From: Pontibacter sp. G13 | GTDB lineage: Bacteria > Bacteroidota > Bacteroidia > J057 | Assembly: GCF_031851795.1 (NCBI RefSeq) | Contig: NZ_CP134696.1 | Location: forward strand, 2,031,001-2,095,000 | DNA length: 64,000 nucleotides | Direction of reading: 5' to 3' | Shown: piece by piece, positions 18,300 through 27,306 of the stretch | Position numbering within the stretch: the first letter of the stretch is position 1 | How the letters are laid out: the number at the start of each line of letters is the position of its first letter | Notes under the pieces: model-generated | The model's database searches: none | Seen by the model: only the letters and a program-made list of their open reading frames with translations | What the model was told of the DNA's origin: nothing | Position numbers and translations under genes: made by a program

Positions 18300-18833
18300 T
18301 CACCCCGTAGAAGTTCCGTGCATCCCCAAGGTATCGATCAATCGATCCATGAACTCGGATTCTCCGTCGCTGAATTCTACCGCTCCGAATCCCAAAAATC
18401 CCCCTTCCTTGGCGGCACGGGCTACTTGTTCGGCGATGTCCAATAGCCATGTCTTGTAGGAAAAGGAGGATTCAGGAGCTTTCTTATCCAGCAGTTTGTT
18501 CAGACGAGGGGCATCCTCCAGCACCAGATCGATCAAATCATGCGGCTTTCTCGCTCCTCGATCTTCGAAGTACTGACGCACGTGTCGTTGAAGTCCCTCT
18601 ATCCATTCGCGATCCGACATAGAGGTATCCTCCCTTTTTCCGATGGTGGAAACTAGTTCGTCATGGGGAAATCGCTCTGCACCGTGGTGATAAGCCGATG
18701 AACTCGCGAACATTTCTTTCATGGTTCCCGTGATGCCGCTTTTTCCAGCAGCGGACATGGCAGCACCCACCATGGCGGGGTAATAGCTGAGAAACTCCCA
18801 TTCCTCCGGCTCAAAACGTTCTTTGATGGTCAT
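18300..18833 (-). CDS. Hypothetical helical cytoplasmic protein
   Basis: 177 residues with no signal peptide or membrane segment. It begins MTIKERFEPEEWEFLSYYPA, continues with an Ala/Gly-rich helix (MVGAAMSAAGKSGITGT), and ends in the helix AVEFSDGESEFMDRLIDTLG. The last part faintly resembles TerB-like or DUF533-type helical domains, but I do not assign a family. Codon usage matches the neighbours. It diverges from the RND efflux operon with 196 bases between the starts. Its stop lies 9 bases before the ATG of the broken C25-tail copy in the same frame, so the pair may be the result of one rearrangement. Confidence 0.65.
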   Translation of the reverse strand: MTIKERFEPEEWEFLSYYPAMVGAAMSAAGKSGITGTMKEMFASSSAYHHGAERFPHDELVSTIGKREDTSMSDREWIEGLQRHVRQYFEDRGARKPHDLIDLVLEDAPRLNKLLDKKAPESSFSYKTWLLDIAEQVARAAKEGGFLGFGAVEFSDGESEFMDRLIDTLGMHGTSTG

Positions 18834-19029
18834 GAAAAATCAATTGAAGGAAAAATATACCGACCCTTTGAACTGATAGCGATTGGATGCCCGATTCATC
18901 CGCAGGAATCAATTCAATAATTCAAAAATCGTACATCCCAATGTTTTGTTTTTCCAAAATCATATTCAACAGTTATCCAAGCTCTATGGTTAATTAGCCA
19001 TCATCAACCATTTCAGTAAACCACATTCT

Positions 19030-20214
19030 ATGCATTTCTCGGTGCTATGGGTATTCCTACTGGGGTTGGGAGTTCTGATGACTGCTGGGTGCTCCCAGAC
19101 GCCAAAAGGTCCCCCCCAAATGCCCCCACCCAATATTTCCTTTGTCGAAGTCGACAAGAAACAAGTTCCGCTAGTCAAGGAATTTGTGGGGCAGCTATAT
19201 GGATACCGAGATGTGCCCATTCGTACGCGGGTAGAAGGGTATGTTCAAAGTTTGCACTTTCAGGAGGGTTCCAATGTCAAAAAGGGACAGCTCCTATACA
19301 CCATTGATCCACAGCCATTTCAGGCAGAGGTAGCCGCAAAGGAAAGTCAATTGGCTCAGTCCAAGATTAATTCTATTCGCGCAGCAAGTGATTTGGAGCG
19401 ATACGAGCCACTGGTCAAGGTCAATGCGGTGAGTCAAAGTGATTACGACGCGGCCAAAGCGGAGGATGGAGCTTCACGAGCCGCCGTAAGGGCCGCTGAA
19501 GCAGACCTCAAACTCGCCAAGATCAATCTCAGCTATACCAAGATCTATTCGCCCATCAATGGATTGATAGGACGTACTGATGCCAAAATCGGAGAATTTG
19601 TAGGAAGAGATCCCAACCCTGTCATCCTGAACCAAGTGTCCCGGATTGACACGATGCTGGCAGAATTCTTCATTACTGAAACCGACTACCTGTCTGTTGC
19701 CAGAGCCTACCATGAAAGCTATGGAGACAGCCTCCATCTCAATCCAGCAGATGAGCGGACCCCATTCACCTTGGTGCTGTCTGATGGTTCCATTTTTGAC
19801 CATAAAGGGAAGTTCAACTTCATCGACCGCGAAGTAGATCCAGCCACTGGCTCCCTACTGATTCAAGCCTCGTTTCCCAATCCCGAACGTATTCTTCGAC
19901 CGGGGCAATTTGCTCGGGTGAGGGCATCTATCGAAAACGATCGGGGGGTAATGGTCATTCCACAGCGATCAGTTTCAGACCTTCAGGGCAGGCATTTGGT
20001 GTATGTACTCCAGCCTGATTCCACGGTCAAAGAAACGGAGATTAGCCTCGGTTCAGCTACCGGAGACATGTTCATCGTGTCAGAAGGATTGAATGTGGGG
20101 GATCAGATCGTCGTCGAAGGTCTCCAAAAAGTTCGGGATGGTGCCAAAGTGGTTCCTAACACCATCGAATTCATTTCCAAGCAACCCGAAGGCGTGCCAA
20201 CAGAAACTCCATGA
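19030..20214 (+). CDS. RND efflux periplasmic adaptor (AcrA/MexA type)
   Basis: The periplasmic adaptor of a tripartite multidrug pump. It has a lipoprotein signal MHFSVLWVFLLGLGVLMTAGC (Cys 21). Next come a split biotinyl-lipoyl domain (VEGYVQSLHFQEGSNVKKGQ and YTKIYSPINGLIGR), an alpha-hairpin between them (AAKESQLAQSKINSIRAAS), a beta-barrel and a membrane-proximal domain (VEGLQKVRDGAKVVPN). Length 394 is standard. It is the first gene of a three-gene operon and overlaps the pump gene by 4 bases (ATGA, 20211-20214). No regulator is adjacent; the nearest is the TetR gene 1.8 kb past the operon end. Confidence 0.93.
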   Translation: MHFSVLWVFLLGLGVLMTAGCSQTPKGPPQMPPPNISFVEVDKKQVPLVKEFVGQLYGYRDVPIRTRVEGYVQSLHFQEGSNVKKGQLLYTIDPQPFQAEVAAKESQLAQSKINSIRAASDLERYEPLVKVNAVSQSDYDAAKAEDGASRAAVRAAEADLKLAKINLSYTKIYSPINGLIGRTDAKIGEFVGRDPNPVILNQVSRIDTMLAEFFITETDYLSVARAYHESYGDSLHLNPADERTPFTLVLSDGSIFDHKGKFNFIDREVDPATGSLLIQASFPNPERILRPGQFARVRASIENDRGVMVIPQRSVSDLQGRHLVYVLQPDSTVKETEISLGSATGDMFIVSEGLNVGDQIVVEGLQKVRDGAKVVPNTIEFISKQPEGVPTETP

Positions 20215-23200
20215 GCCAAATCAAACCGCATTTTTTCGTCAAGCGGCCGATTATGGCCATCGTGATTGCGATCGTGACGCTCATTGTGGGAGTGGTATCC
20301 ATGCTGGGCCTTCCGATTGAGCAATATCCCAACTTGACACCGCCTATCGTACAGGTGCGGGCGACCTACACCGGAGCCAACGCACTGAATGTCGAGCAAT
20401 CCGTTGCTTCGCCATTGGAACAAGAAATCAATGGGGTGGACAACATGATCTACATGAAGTCCACCAACTCCAATGATGGTACGATGAGTATCGAGACCTC
20501 CTTCGAGGTAGGAACCGATCCGGATATGAACACGGTTTTCACCCAAAACCGCGTATCGGCAGCTACCGCTAAGTTGCCAGAAGAGGTCAAGCGGCTCGGG
20601 GTCACCACGCGAAAGTCCTTGCCCAATATCCTGATGCTCGTCTCGCTATATTCCTCAGATGATCGCTACGACCAGAACTTCCTCGGCAACTACGCCTTGA
20701 TCAATATGCGGGATGTGCTTTCGCGGATTCGAGGGATTGGGCGAGTGGACGTTCTGGGAGCAAGTGATTATTCGATGCGGATCTGGGTCAGGCCCGACCG
20801 ACTGGCTAAATTGGGGATCTCGATTCCAGAGCTCAATAATGCCATTCGGGAACAAAATATCATCGTACCCGGGGGTAAATTCGGCGCAGAACCTGCTCCG
20901 CCCGGGACAGAATTCACTTATACTGTCAGGCTCCCCGACCGCCTCCAAACCGAGGCAGAGTTTGGGGAAATTGTCGTTCGTACCAATCCAGATGGATCAC
21001 TGGTGCGGATTCGTGACATCGCTCGGGTAGAATTGGGTGTGGAGACCTATTCGGCTTTTACGCGGGTAAATGGGAAGAACTGTGCCTTGATCGCCATCTA
21101 TCAGGCTCCGGGGTCCAATGCGGTGGAGCTGGCTTCGCAGGTATCCCAAAACATGGAAGTATTGGCGGGTCGATTCCCCACTGCGATGGAGTACAAGGTT
21201 TCGCTCGATACCACCAAATCCATTACTGCGGGGATCAAGGAGATCGTCGAAACGCTGGTGATCGCACTTGCGCTGGTTATTCTGGTGGTGTTCATCTTTA
21301 TCCAAGACTGGCGGGCCACCTTGATTCCGACCTTGGCAATTCCGGTATCATTGGTGGGGGCTTTTATGCTTTTTCCACTGTTGGGATTCTCCATCAACGT
21401 ACTGTCGCTACTGGGATTGGTACTAGCCATCGGGATTGTGGTGGATGATGCCATCGTGGTAGTGGAAGCTGTCCAGGTGAAAATGGAGGAAGGTTACTCC
21501 GCCAAGGAAGCGACTTCGCTAGCCATGTCGGAGGTTACGGCTCCGGTCATCGCCACGACGTTGGTTCTGATTGCGGTATTCATTCCGGTATCGGCAATGG
21601 GGGGTATCACAGGGCGTCTGTACCAACAGTTTGCCATTACGGTAGCCGTATCTGTGACATTCTCCTCGATCAATGCATTGTCCCTTTCGCCAGCACTTTG
21701 CTCATTGCTGCTTCGCCCCAAGGACCCCAACGGGGATAAAAAACGAGGGCTTTTGTCGGGCTTTTTCGCGGGATTCAACAAGGCTTTTGACAAGTCGACC
21801 AATGGTTATATGAGCTTCACCAGCATTGTGGGCAGGAAAATCACCCGCGGGACTATATTCCTACTCTTGGTGGTGGTCGCGGCGGTATTCTTCGGTCGAT
21901 TGGTTCCTGGAGGATTTATCCCAGAGGAAGATCAAGGATACTGTTTCGTCAATGTCCAGCTTCCCAATGCGGCCTCGCTCCAACGATCAGATGAGGTCAC
22001 GCGGAAAATCGAGCAAATGGTCATGCAGATTCCAGGCGTAGATTTGGTGTCCACCGCAACGGGTTTCAGTATGATTTCCGGAGCCATGTCTTCGAATGCA
22101 GGCTTCATGTTCATCACGCTCAAAAATTGGGATGAACGCGACAAGACCGCCAACGAAATCGTCCAAGCGATCAATGGCATCTTATTCACCCAAATCGTGG
22201 AAGCACAGGCATTTGCCTTCGGTCCTCCTGCGATTCCGGGGTTGGGAAATGGTTCTGGATTCAGTTTGATGCTTCAGGACCGGGTAGGCTCGACCCCGGA
22301 GTTTCTAGCGCAGAATTCGGCGGCCTTCATGCAGGCAGCCATGGCTCGGCCCGAGATTCAGACGGCCTTCACGACCTATCAAGCCTCCGTCCCACAGAAA
22401 TACATCGACCTCAATACCGACAAAATCCTCAAAACAGGGGTGACATTGAATGATGTCTATACCACGTTTGGGGCATTCTTGGGAGGCGCCTATGTGAACG
22501 ACTTCAACCTCTTTGGTCGATTGTATCGGGCCTACATCCAGGCTGAACCGCAGTATCGCCAAAATGAAAAGGGGCTCGAACTCTTTTATGTCAAAAACCG
22601 AGATGGCGACAATGTGCCCCTCGCAACTTTGGTAAACGTCAAGGAGATCACCGGGCCGGAGTTCACCTATCGATTCAACCTGTACCGATCTGTAGAAATC
22701 ACCGGTTCGCCCGCTCCGGGGTACACCTCTGCGCAGGCATTGACTGCCTTGGAGGAAGTGGCAGCCGAGGTACTTCCTGCGGAAATGTCCATCGCCTGGA
22801 ACGGCATGTCCTATCAGGAAAAGGAAGCCTCAGGGACCGGATACATCGTATTTGTGTTTTCCCTGATATTCGTCTATCTGATTCTGGCGGCGCAGTACGA
22901 GAGCTGGTCGCTTCCGATGAGTATCCTGTTGGGAACACCTTTCGCGGTATTTGGGGCATTGTTCTTCCTCTGGGTGGCGCGATTCATGTCGCCTTCCTAC
23001 GAAAACAATGTATTCACCCAGATCTCGCTGGTCATGCTGATTGCGATGGCTGCGAAAAATGCGATCCTCATCGTGGAGTTTGCCAAGCTGGAATTTGACA
23101 ATGGCAAGAACCTCTACGATGCGGCGATGGAAGGCGCCAGATTGCGTTTCCGTCCGATCCTCATGACGGCCTTCTCCTTCATCTTGGGGGTACTGCCGCT

Positions 23201-23477
23201 GATTCTGGCGAGTGGTTCCGGGGCCGAAGCCCGAAAAGTCATGGGGATGGCTCTGCTGGGTGGGATGGTAGTAGCCACCGTGATCGGGGTATTCATGTAT
23301 CCGATGCTATTTATCCTGATCGGCCGGCTCGGCAATTATGAGGGAAAGCGTGAGCAGGAAATGGCCCGTACCGCAGATCCATTTGACGTGCCTCCCCTAC
23401 CCGTTCCTCCCCCTGAAGGCAGCCAAGATTCGATTGATCCAGATATAGATACAGCTACTGAAGACGACGACCCTTGA
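20211..23477 (+). CDS. RND efflux inner-membrane pump (AcrB/HAE1 type)
   Basis: The proton-driven trimeric pump of the efflux system. Twelve transmembrane helices in the RND pattern: helix 1 at FVKRPIMAIVIAIVTLIVG, then the first periplasmic porter domain, a helix block with GIVVDDAIVVVEAVQV (the paired Asp residues of TM4 that relay protons), a second porter domain, and a C-terminal block with AMAAKNAILIVEFAK (conserved TM10 Lys). Length 1088 compares with about 1045 for AcrB; most of the excess is an acidic, proline-rich tail (LPVPPPEGSQDSIDPDIDTA). The HAE1-type signatures indicate amphiphilic drug substrates, not metals. Coupled by overlap to the adaptor, and its stop lies 2 bases before the ATG of the channel gene. 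Confidence 0.95.
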   Translation: MSQIKPHFFVKRPIMAIVIAIVTLIVGVVSMLGLPIEQYPNLTPPIVQVRATYTGANALNVEQSVASPLEQEINGVDNMIYMKSTNSNDGTMSIETSFEVGTDPDMNTVFTQNRVSAATAKLPEEVKRLGVTTRKSLPNILMLVSLYSSDDRYDQNFLGNYALINMRDVLSRIRGIGRVDVLGASDYSMRIWVRPDRLAKLGISIPELNNAIREQNIIVPGGKFGAEPAPPGTEFTYTVRLPDRLQTEAEFGEIVVRTNPDGSLVRIRDIARVELGVETYSAFTRVNGKNCALIAIYQAPGSNAVELASQVSQNMEVLAGRFPTAMEYKVSLDTTKSITAGIKEIVETLVIALALVILVVFIFIQDWRATLIPTLAIPVSLVGAFMLFPLLGFSINVLSLLGLVLAIGIVVDDAIVVVEAVQVKMEEGYSAKEATSLAMSEVTAPVIATTLVLIAVFIPVSAMGGITGRLYQQFAITVAVSVTFSSINALSLSPALCSLLLRPKDPNGDKKRGLLSGFFAGFNKAFDKSTNGYMSFTSIVGRKITRGTIFLLLVVVAAVFFGRLVPGGFIPEEDQGYCFVNVQLPNAASLQRSDEVTRKIEQMVMQIPGVDLVSTATGFSMISGAMSSNAGFMFITLKNWDERDKTANEIVQAINGILFTQIVEAQAFAFGPPAIPGLGNGSGFSLMLQDRVGSTPEFLAQNSAAFMQAAMARPEIQTAFTTYQASVPQKYIDLNTDKILKTGVTLNDVYTTFGAFLGGAYVNDFNLFGRLYRAYIQAEPQYRQNEKGLELFYVKNRDGDNVPLATLVNVKEITGPEFTYRFNLYRSVEITGSPAPGYTSAQALTALEEVAAEVLPAEMSIAWNGMSYQEKEASGTGYIVFVFSLIFVYLILAAQYESWSLPMSILLGTPFAVFGALFFLWVARFMSPSYENNVFTQISLVMLIAMAAKNAILIVEFAKLEFDNGKNLYDAAMEGARLRFRPILMTAFSFILGVLPLILASGSGAEARKVMGMALLGGMVVATVIGVFMYPMLFILIGRLGNYEGKREQEMARTADPFDVPPLPVPPPEGSQDSIDPDIDTATEDDDP

Positions 23478-23479
23478 AC

Positions 23480-24910
23480 ATGAAGCACACGCTATTCGCC
23501 CTGCTGGCCATGCTCACGCTGTGGTCCAGCTGTAAATTTCATCCCGCCTACGAAGGAATCCCGATGGAGAATCCAATCTCTTTCAGGATGGACTCCGTAG
23601 CGACAGATACCATCGTCAATCTCCGGTGGTGGGAGGCTTTCAATGATCCCTATCTCGATACGTTGGTGGCGGTCGCCCTCCGCAACAACCGAGATGTGCG
23701 CATTGCAGCCAATCGGATCGAACAGTCCGAGAAGTTCTACAAAATCACCAAGGCTGACTTTTGGCCTTCCTTCAACGGATCTATCGACCTACAGCGAGGG
23801 AATCTCATCGGCGGAATACCCGGGCAGGGAGAGAATAATCTGCTAACAGGGTTCCTCAATGGTTCGTGGGAATTGGACTTTTGGGGGAAATTCCGCAGTG
23901 CCAATGAAGCAGCACGGGCCGATCTGATCGCTTCAGAATATGGCCATCGGGTCATCCAGATCTCATTGATCTCGCAGGTAGCCCAGACCTATTTTCAAAT
24001 GCTGGAGTTTCAGGCGCGAATCGACATTTCCGAGCAGACGCTTGCCCTTCGGGACTCGATGCTGGGGATTATCTTGGAAAGGTATGAAGCGGGAATCATC
24101 GCAGAAATTGATGTGAATCAGGCCCAAATCCAGCGGGCCATTGCCGCGAGTTCCGTTCCCTTGTACCAACGCCAATTGGTACTGACAGAAAATGCCCTGA
24201 GTGTTCTGATCGGGGATAATCCCCAGAAATTCACCCCAGTCGTCACGCTTGTCAATCAGGAAATGCCCGATGAAATTCCTCCGGGGCTTCCCTCTTCGCT
24301 GCTTACCCGAAGGCCGGACATTCTTCAGGCGGAGCAATTTGTCATCGCTCAAAATGCCACCATCGGCATCGCCAATGCCAATCGGTTTCCGGCAATCAGC
24401 TTGACCGGAGCGTTTGGACTTGCCACGCTGGATTTGAGCAATCTCGGAGGCGGGTTCCCGGGATGGTCCATCGGTGCGTCATTGCTCCAACCCATTTTCA
24501 ATTTTGGTCAGCTCAAACGGCAGGTAGAAGTCGAAAAACTGAAACTGGAAGAATCCATCCTGAATTACGAGGCAGTGGTGTTGAATGCCTTTCGGGAAGT
24601 GGAAGATGCCTTGGTGTCTATCCGGACTTTGAAAGAGGAGATTGAATACCGCAGAGACCACGTTGAAGCCGCACAAAATGCCCTCATGCTCTCTCAGCTT
24701 CGATACGACAAAGGGGTCACTTCCTATCTGGAATACTTGGAATCCCAACGGCAGGCATTTGAAGCCCAGCAAAACTATGCGGGTACCCGTGCAGAATTGC
24801 TGAGTGCGTACGTGTCACTCTACAATGCACTCGGAGGAGGCTGGATCAGTCCAGAAGAAGAGGCAGCAGCAGAAGCAGCCGAACAGGAAGAAGCGGAGGA
24901 AGACCGCTAG
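23480..24910 (+). CDS. RND efflux outer-membrane channel (NodT/OprM type)
   Basis: The outer-membrane exit duct of the pump. Lipoprotein signal MKHTLFALLAMLTLWSSC; then the internally duplicated TolC architecture, with NRDVRIAANRIEQSE and NGSWELDFWGKFRSANEAARADL in the first half and LLTRRPDILQAEQFVIAQNA (the family RRPD motif) opening the second. I use the ATG at 23480, since the earlier TTG at 23474 overlaps the pump stop and only adds two residues. The C-terminal 20 residues are almost all Glu and Ala, which is unusual but may be tolerated in the periplasmic end. The stop overlaps the convergent DUF2141 gene by 4 bases, so the two operons share their ends without a terminator hairpin. Confidence 0.93.
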   Translation: MKHTLFALLAMLTLWSSCKFHPAYEGIPMENPISFRMDSVATDTIVNLRWWEAFNDPYLDTLVAVALRNNRDVRIAANRIEQSEKFYKITKADFWPSFNGSIDLQRGNLIGGIPGQGENNLLTGFLNGSWELDFWGKFRSANEAARADLIASEYGHRVIQISLISQVAQTYFQMLEFQARIDISEQTLALRDSMLGIILERYEAGIIAEIDVNQAQIQRAIAASSVPLYQRQLVLTENALSVLIGDNPQKFTPVVTLVNQEMPDEIPPGLPSSLLTRRPDILQAEQFVIAQNATIGIANANRFPAISLTGAFGLATLDLSNLGGGFPGWSIGASLLQPIFNFGQLKRQVEVEKLKLEESILNYEAVVLNAFREVEDALVSIRTLKEEIEYRRDHVEAAQNALMLSQLRYDKGVTSYLEYLESQRQAFEAQQNYAGTRAELLSAYVSLYNALGGGWISPEEEAAAEAAEQEEAEEDR

Positions 24911-25335
24911 AAATGTTGGAGATTGATCACGATTTCTTGGCCGGATTCGGTGAAATCAAACTTGGCGTCCTTGAACTTGGGAGGTCCAAAGGTGCCTGAA
25001 GCATCATTGGACGCTCCGACGGACTCCTTGGGAATGCCGATGAAATTGGTGTCCAATTCCCCATTGGTGTTTTTATCGTGAAACACCGAAATGGCATAGG
25101 TACCAAACGCCAGATCGTCCACCCGGATCGTGGCGGTACCATCGCTAATACCTGTAAACTCCGCCATCATGGCCTTTTCAGAATCACTGGGAAAGCCTTT
25201 GTCTGTGTTGAAAAGGCTGTATCCTACACGGCCTTCCGAGGATTTGAATCCTTTGACCTTCACGATTAACGTACCTGATTGGGCTTGAAGGGACACCGTA
25301 AGAAATGCTAAGGCGATGAAGAAGAGGTATTTCAT
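24907..25335 (-). CDS. DUF2141 secreted protein
   Basis: A small secreted beta-sandwich protein common in Bacteroidota. Signal peptide MKYLFFIALAFLTVSLQA followed by Gln. The family blocks are all present: GTLIVKVKGFKSSEGRVGYSLF, DDLAFGTYAISVFHDKNTNGELDTNFIGIPKE and the GFSNDA-like GASNDASGTFGPPKFKDA, close to the end. Length 142 is normal. The family function is not established. It overlaps the efflux channel gene by 4 bases in convergent orientation. Confidence 0.88.
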   Translation of the reverse strand: MKYLFFIALAFLTVSLQAQSGTLIVKVKGFKSSEGRVGYSLFNTDKGFPSDSEKAMMAEFTGISDGTATIRVDDLAFGTYAISVFHDKNTNGELDTNFIGIPKESVGASNDASGTFGPPKFKDAKFDFTESGQEIVINLQHF

Positions 25336-25443
25336 GGGAACAGCTTGTGTGAATGATCGTGGGAGCGTTCTATGCCCTAAGTTGAGGGAATTTTGCCAAA
25401 GATCCGGAACAATTTTCTCCAGATCCTTGGCTCCAAAATTGGG

Positions 25444-26520
25444 CTACGAGGGCTCTTTGATCGAAATCTCAAACAGCGAAGGCCAGCGCTTTCCGGTGAT
25501 CAGCAGATGGCCGTTGTCAGGTCGGTAGGCTATGCCGTTGAGGACATTCGCAGGATGATTAACCAATCCCTGCGGAACTAGTTTGGTGAGATCCATCGTT
25601 CCGACAACTGCTCCTGTTTGTGCATCGATTTTCACAATCTCGTTGCGCATCCAGATGTTGGCGTAGATGAATCCATCCACATATTCCAGCTCATTGAGGC
25701 TATCTACAGGCGCTTCGTGATCGTAGATCTGCAATTCCCGCTGGATCACATAACTCGCCGTATCCATGTACATGAGGCGATTGGAGCCATTGGAGAAGAT
25801 CAGCGAAGTCCCGTCAAAGGTCATCCCCCACCCTTCCGTCGGTTTGGAATAGGGAAATGATTGGAGCTTGTTGAAGGTCTTGAGATCGTAGACATAGCCT
25901 TCCATGGCCTGGTAGGTCAATTGGATCAATTTGCCATTCACAATCGAGATCCCCTCTCCGAATATCTTGCCTTGATTCTGCTGCTGCTTAATGATCTTTC
26001 CGGTCCTGAGATCTGTCTTGAAGATCCCCGATTCCCCCCAATCGCCCGTGCCTTCATACAATGCACCTTCATGGAAGACGAGCCCTTCCGTGAAAAATCC
26101 CTTTTCGTGTGGATACATGGCCACAAACGACCATTCGATTTCCTGAGGGGCCGATCCCGCCAAGATCACCACTGGGAGCGTACGCGTGCCCTTGAGGTCT
26201 CCTGCATGAACCTGGAAGATCAAGTTGTGCAGGCCCACTTCTTTCGGTGCAGCCGAGATGGTAAAGGATTTGGAAGAAAATGTGCCCATTCGTTCGGAGT
26301 CCCACATCCCTACGATAGAATCCACTTGGATGGAGTCGGCCCAACCCAATTCCACAAAGAGAGAATCTCCCCAATTGATGGATTGCTGCGAGGAGGGCGC
26401 GACAATCTGAAAAGGGACACTAGGCTTGGGAGGAGGTGGCGGCGGGGTAGCTGGTTGGTCGGATGAGCATCCCGAAAAGATCGAGATGACGAGAAGCATA
26501 ACGAGGGAAAAACGTGCCAT
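25444..26520 (-). CDS. Glutaminyl-peptide cyclotransferase, lipoprotein
   Basis: It converts N-terminal glutamine of exported proteins to pyroglutamate. The ATG at 26520 gives a clean lipoprotein signal MARFSLVMLLVISIFSGC; an upstream in-frame start at 26586 does not. A proline linker (PPPPPPKPSVP) and an Ig-like N-terminal domain precede the five-bladed plant-type cyclase propeller (from about residue 130): FFTEGLVFHEGALYEGTGDWG (metal-site Glu region), EGWGMTFDGTSLIFSNGSNRLMYMD, LNELEYVDGFIYANIWM, and VLNGIAYRPDNGHLLITGK. The C-terminal block is intact. Several secreted proteins in this window seem to expose Gln after signal cleavage and would be substrates. Divergent from the TetR gene. 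Confidence 0.87.
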   Translation of the reverse strand: MARFSLVMLLVISIFSGCSSDQPATPPPPPPKPSVPFQIVAPSSQQSINWGDSLFVELGWADSIQVDSIVGMWDSERMGTFSSKSFTISAAPKEVGLHNLIFQVHAGDLKGTRTLPVVILAGSAPQEIEWSFVAMYPHEKGFFTEGLVFHEGALYEGTGDWGESGIFKTDLRTGKIIKQQQNQGKIFGEGISIVNGKLIQLTYQAMEGYVYDLKTFNKLQSFPYSKPTEGWGMTFDGTSLIFSNGSNRLMYMDTASYVIQRELQIYDHEAPVDSLNELEYVDGFIYANIWMRNEIVKIDAQTGAVVGTMDLTKLVPQGLVNHPANVLNGIAYRPDNGHLLITGKRWPSLFEISIKEPS

Positions 26521-26654
26521 ACAGAAGCATTGATTCATCAGGGTACGCGTGAGCGAATTTGGGTCATCTGTCGCATCACTACGCACAAACTTACCAAATG
26601 AAGCCCGAGTGGGAAAAGATTTCCTCGGCTGGTCTGAAATTGATTGGTTACAAA

Positions 26655-26686
26655 TTGGTCGATTTGATACAATTCAAATATATTTA
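26655..26686 (+). promoter_or_regulatory. Candidate Bacteroidota promoter of the TetR gene
   Basis: TTGG at 26655-26658 and TATATTTA at 26679-26686 are 20 bases apart, close to the known Bacteroidota -33 (TTTG) and -7 (TAnnTTTG) pattern. The ATG follows 24 bases later. Confidence 0.4.
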
Positions 26687-26710
26687 GGCAATCAATGTAA
26701 CATTTGTCCC

Positions 26711-27289
26711 ATGTCAAAGCGTACAGAGATCCTAAAGACGGCAAAAGCCATATTCAACAAGTATGGGTTCAAGCGGGTGAGTATCGAGGAGATTTGCACA
26801 CAGGCAGGCGTCAGCAGAATGACGTTTTACCGGGCCTTCTCCAACAAGACAGCGCTGGTCATTGCCGTCATCACAGAGATGTTTGAAACTGAAATGGCCG
26901 AAACGAACGCACTCATAGCAGGCAGCCAATCGCTCGCAGATCAATTGCATATCATTTTCGAGCGCAAGGTGAGTTTCTCTGAGTCGCTCAGTGAGGATTT
27001 CACCCGGGACGTCCTACTCCCAGCCAATACTGAAATCGAGGCACATCTTGCCCAGCTTATCAGGAGGAAAACGGAGTGGATGATGGCATTGATCCGGGCA
27101 GGGCAATCTCGCGGGGAGATTGATCCCCACTTGAATCTCGATTTGGTTCCCACACTCTTTGACAGCTACATGGATACAGCCCATAAGATCAAAGCGTCTG
27201 GCGACCGAGTTTCCGAGCAAATAAATGCCCTCGCGGGATTTTTCATCCGGTCTCTGGGAATACAGGAGCCCATTCGGCCTTCGGTCTAA
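26711..27289 (+). CDS. TetR-family transcriptional regulator
   Basis: An N-terminal helix-turn-helix of TetR type is clear: ILKTAKAIFNKYGFKRVSIEEICTQAGVSRMTFYRAFSNKTALV (residues about 7-50), followed by a variable helical ligand domain. The length of 192 is typical. The ATG at 26711 is chosen because the HTH begins at once; the earlier in-frame start at 26549 adds 54 residues of non-helical sequence. A metallophosphoesterase follows after 17 bases and is probably co-transcribed. The regulator also lies 1.8 kb after the RND pump, whose families are frequently TetR-controlled, but no shared operator is visible between the two upstream regions. Confidence 0.88.
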   Translation: MSKRTEILKTAKAIFNKYGFKRVSIEEICTQAGVSRMTFYRAFSNKTALVIAVITEMFETEMAETNALIAGSQSLADQLHIIFERKVSFSESLSEDFTRDVLLPANTEIEAHLAQLIRRKTEWMMALIRAGQSRGEIDPHLNLDLVPTLFDSYMDTAHKIKASGDRVSEQINALAGFFIRSLGIQEPIRPSV

Positions 27290-27306
27290 GCTTGAATAAC
27301 TAGAAA

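Noticed and set aside
24840-24910. Glu/Ala-rich end of the efflux channel as a separate feature
   Set aside because: It is simply a low-complexity tail in the same frame, not a repeat array.
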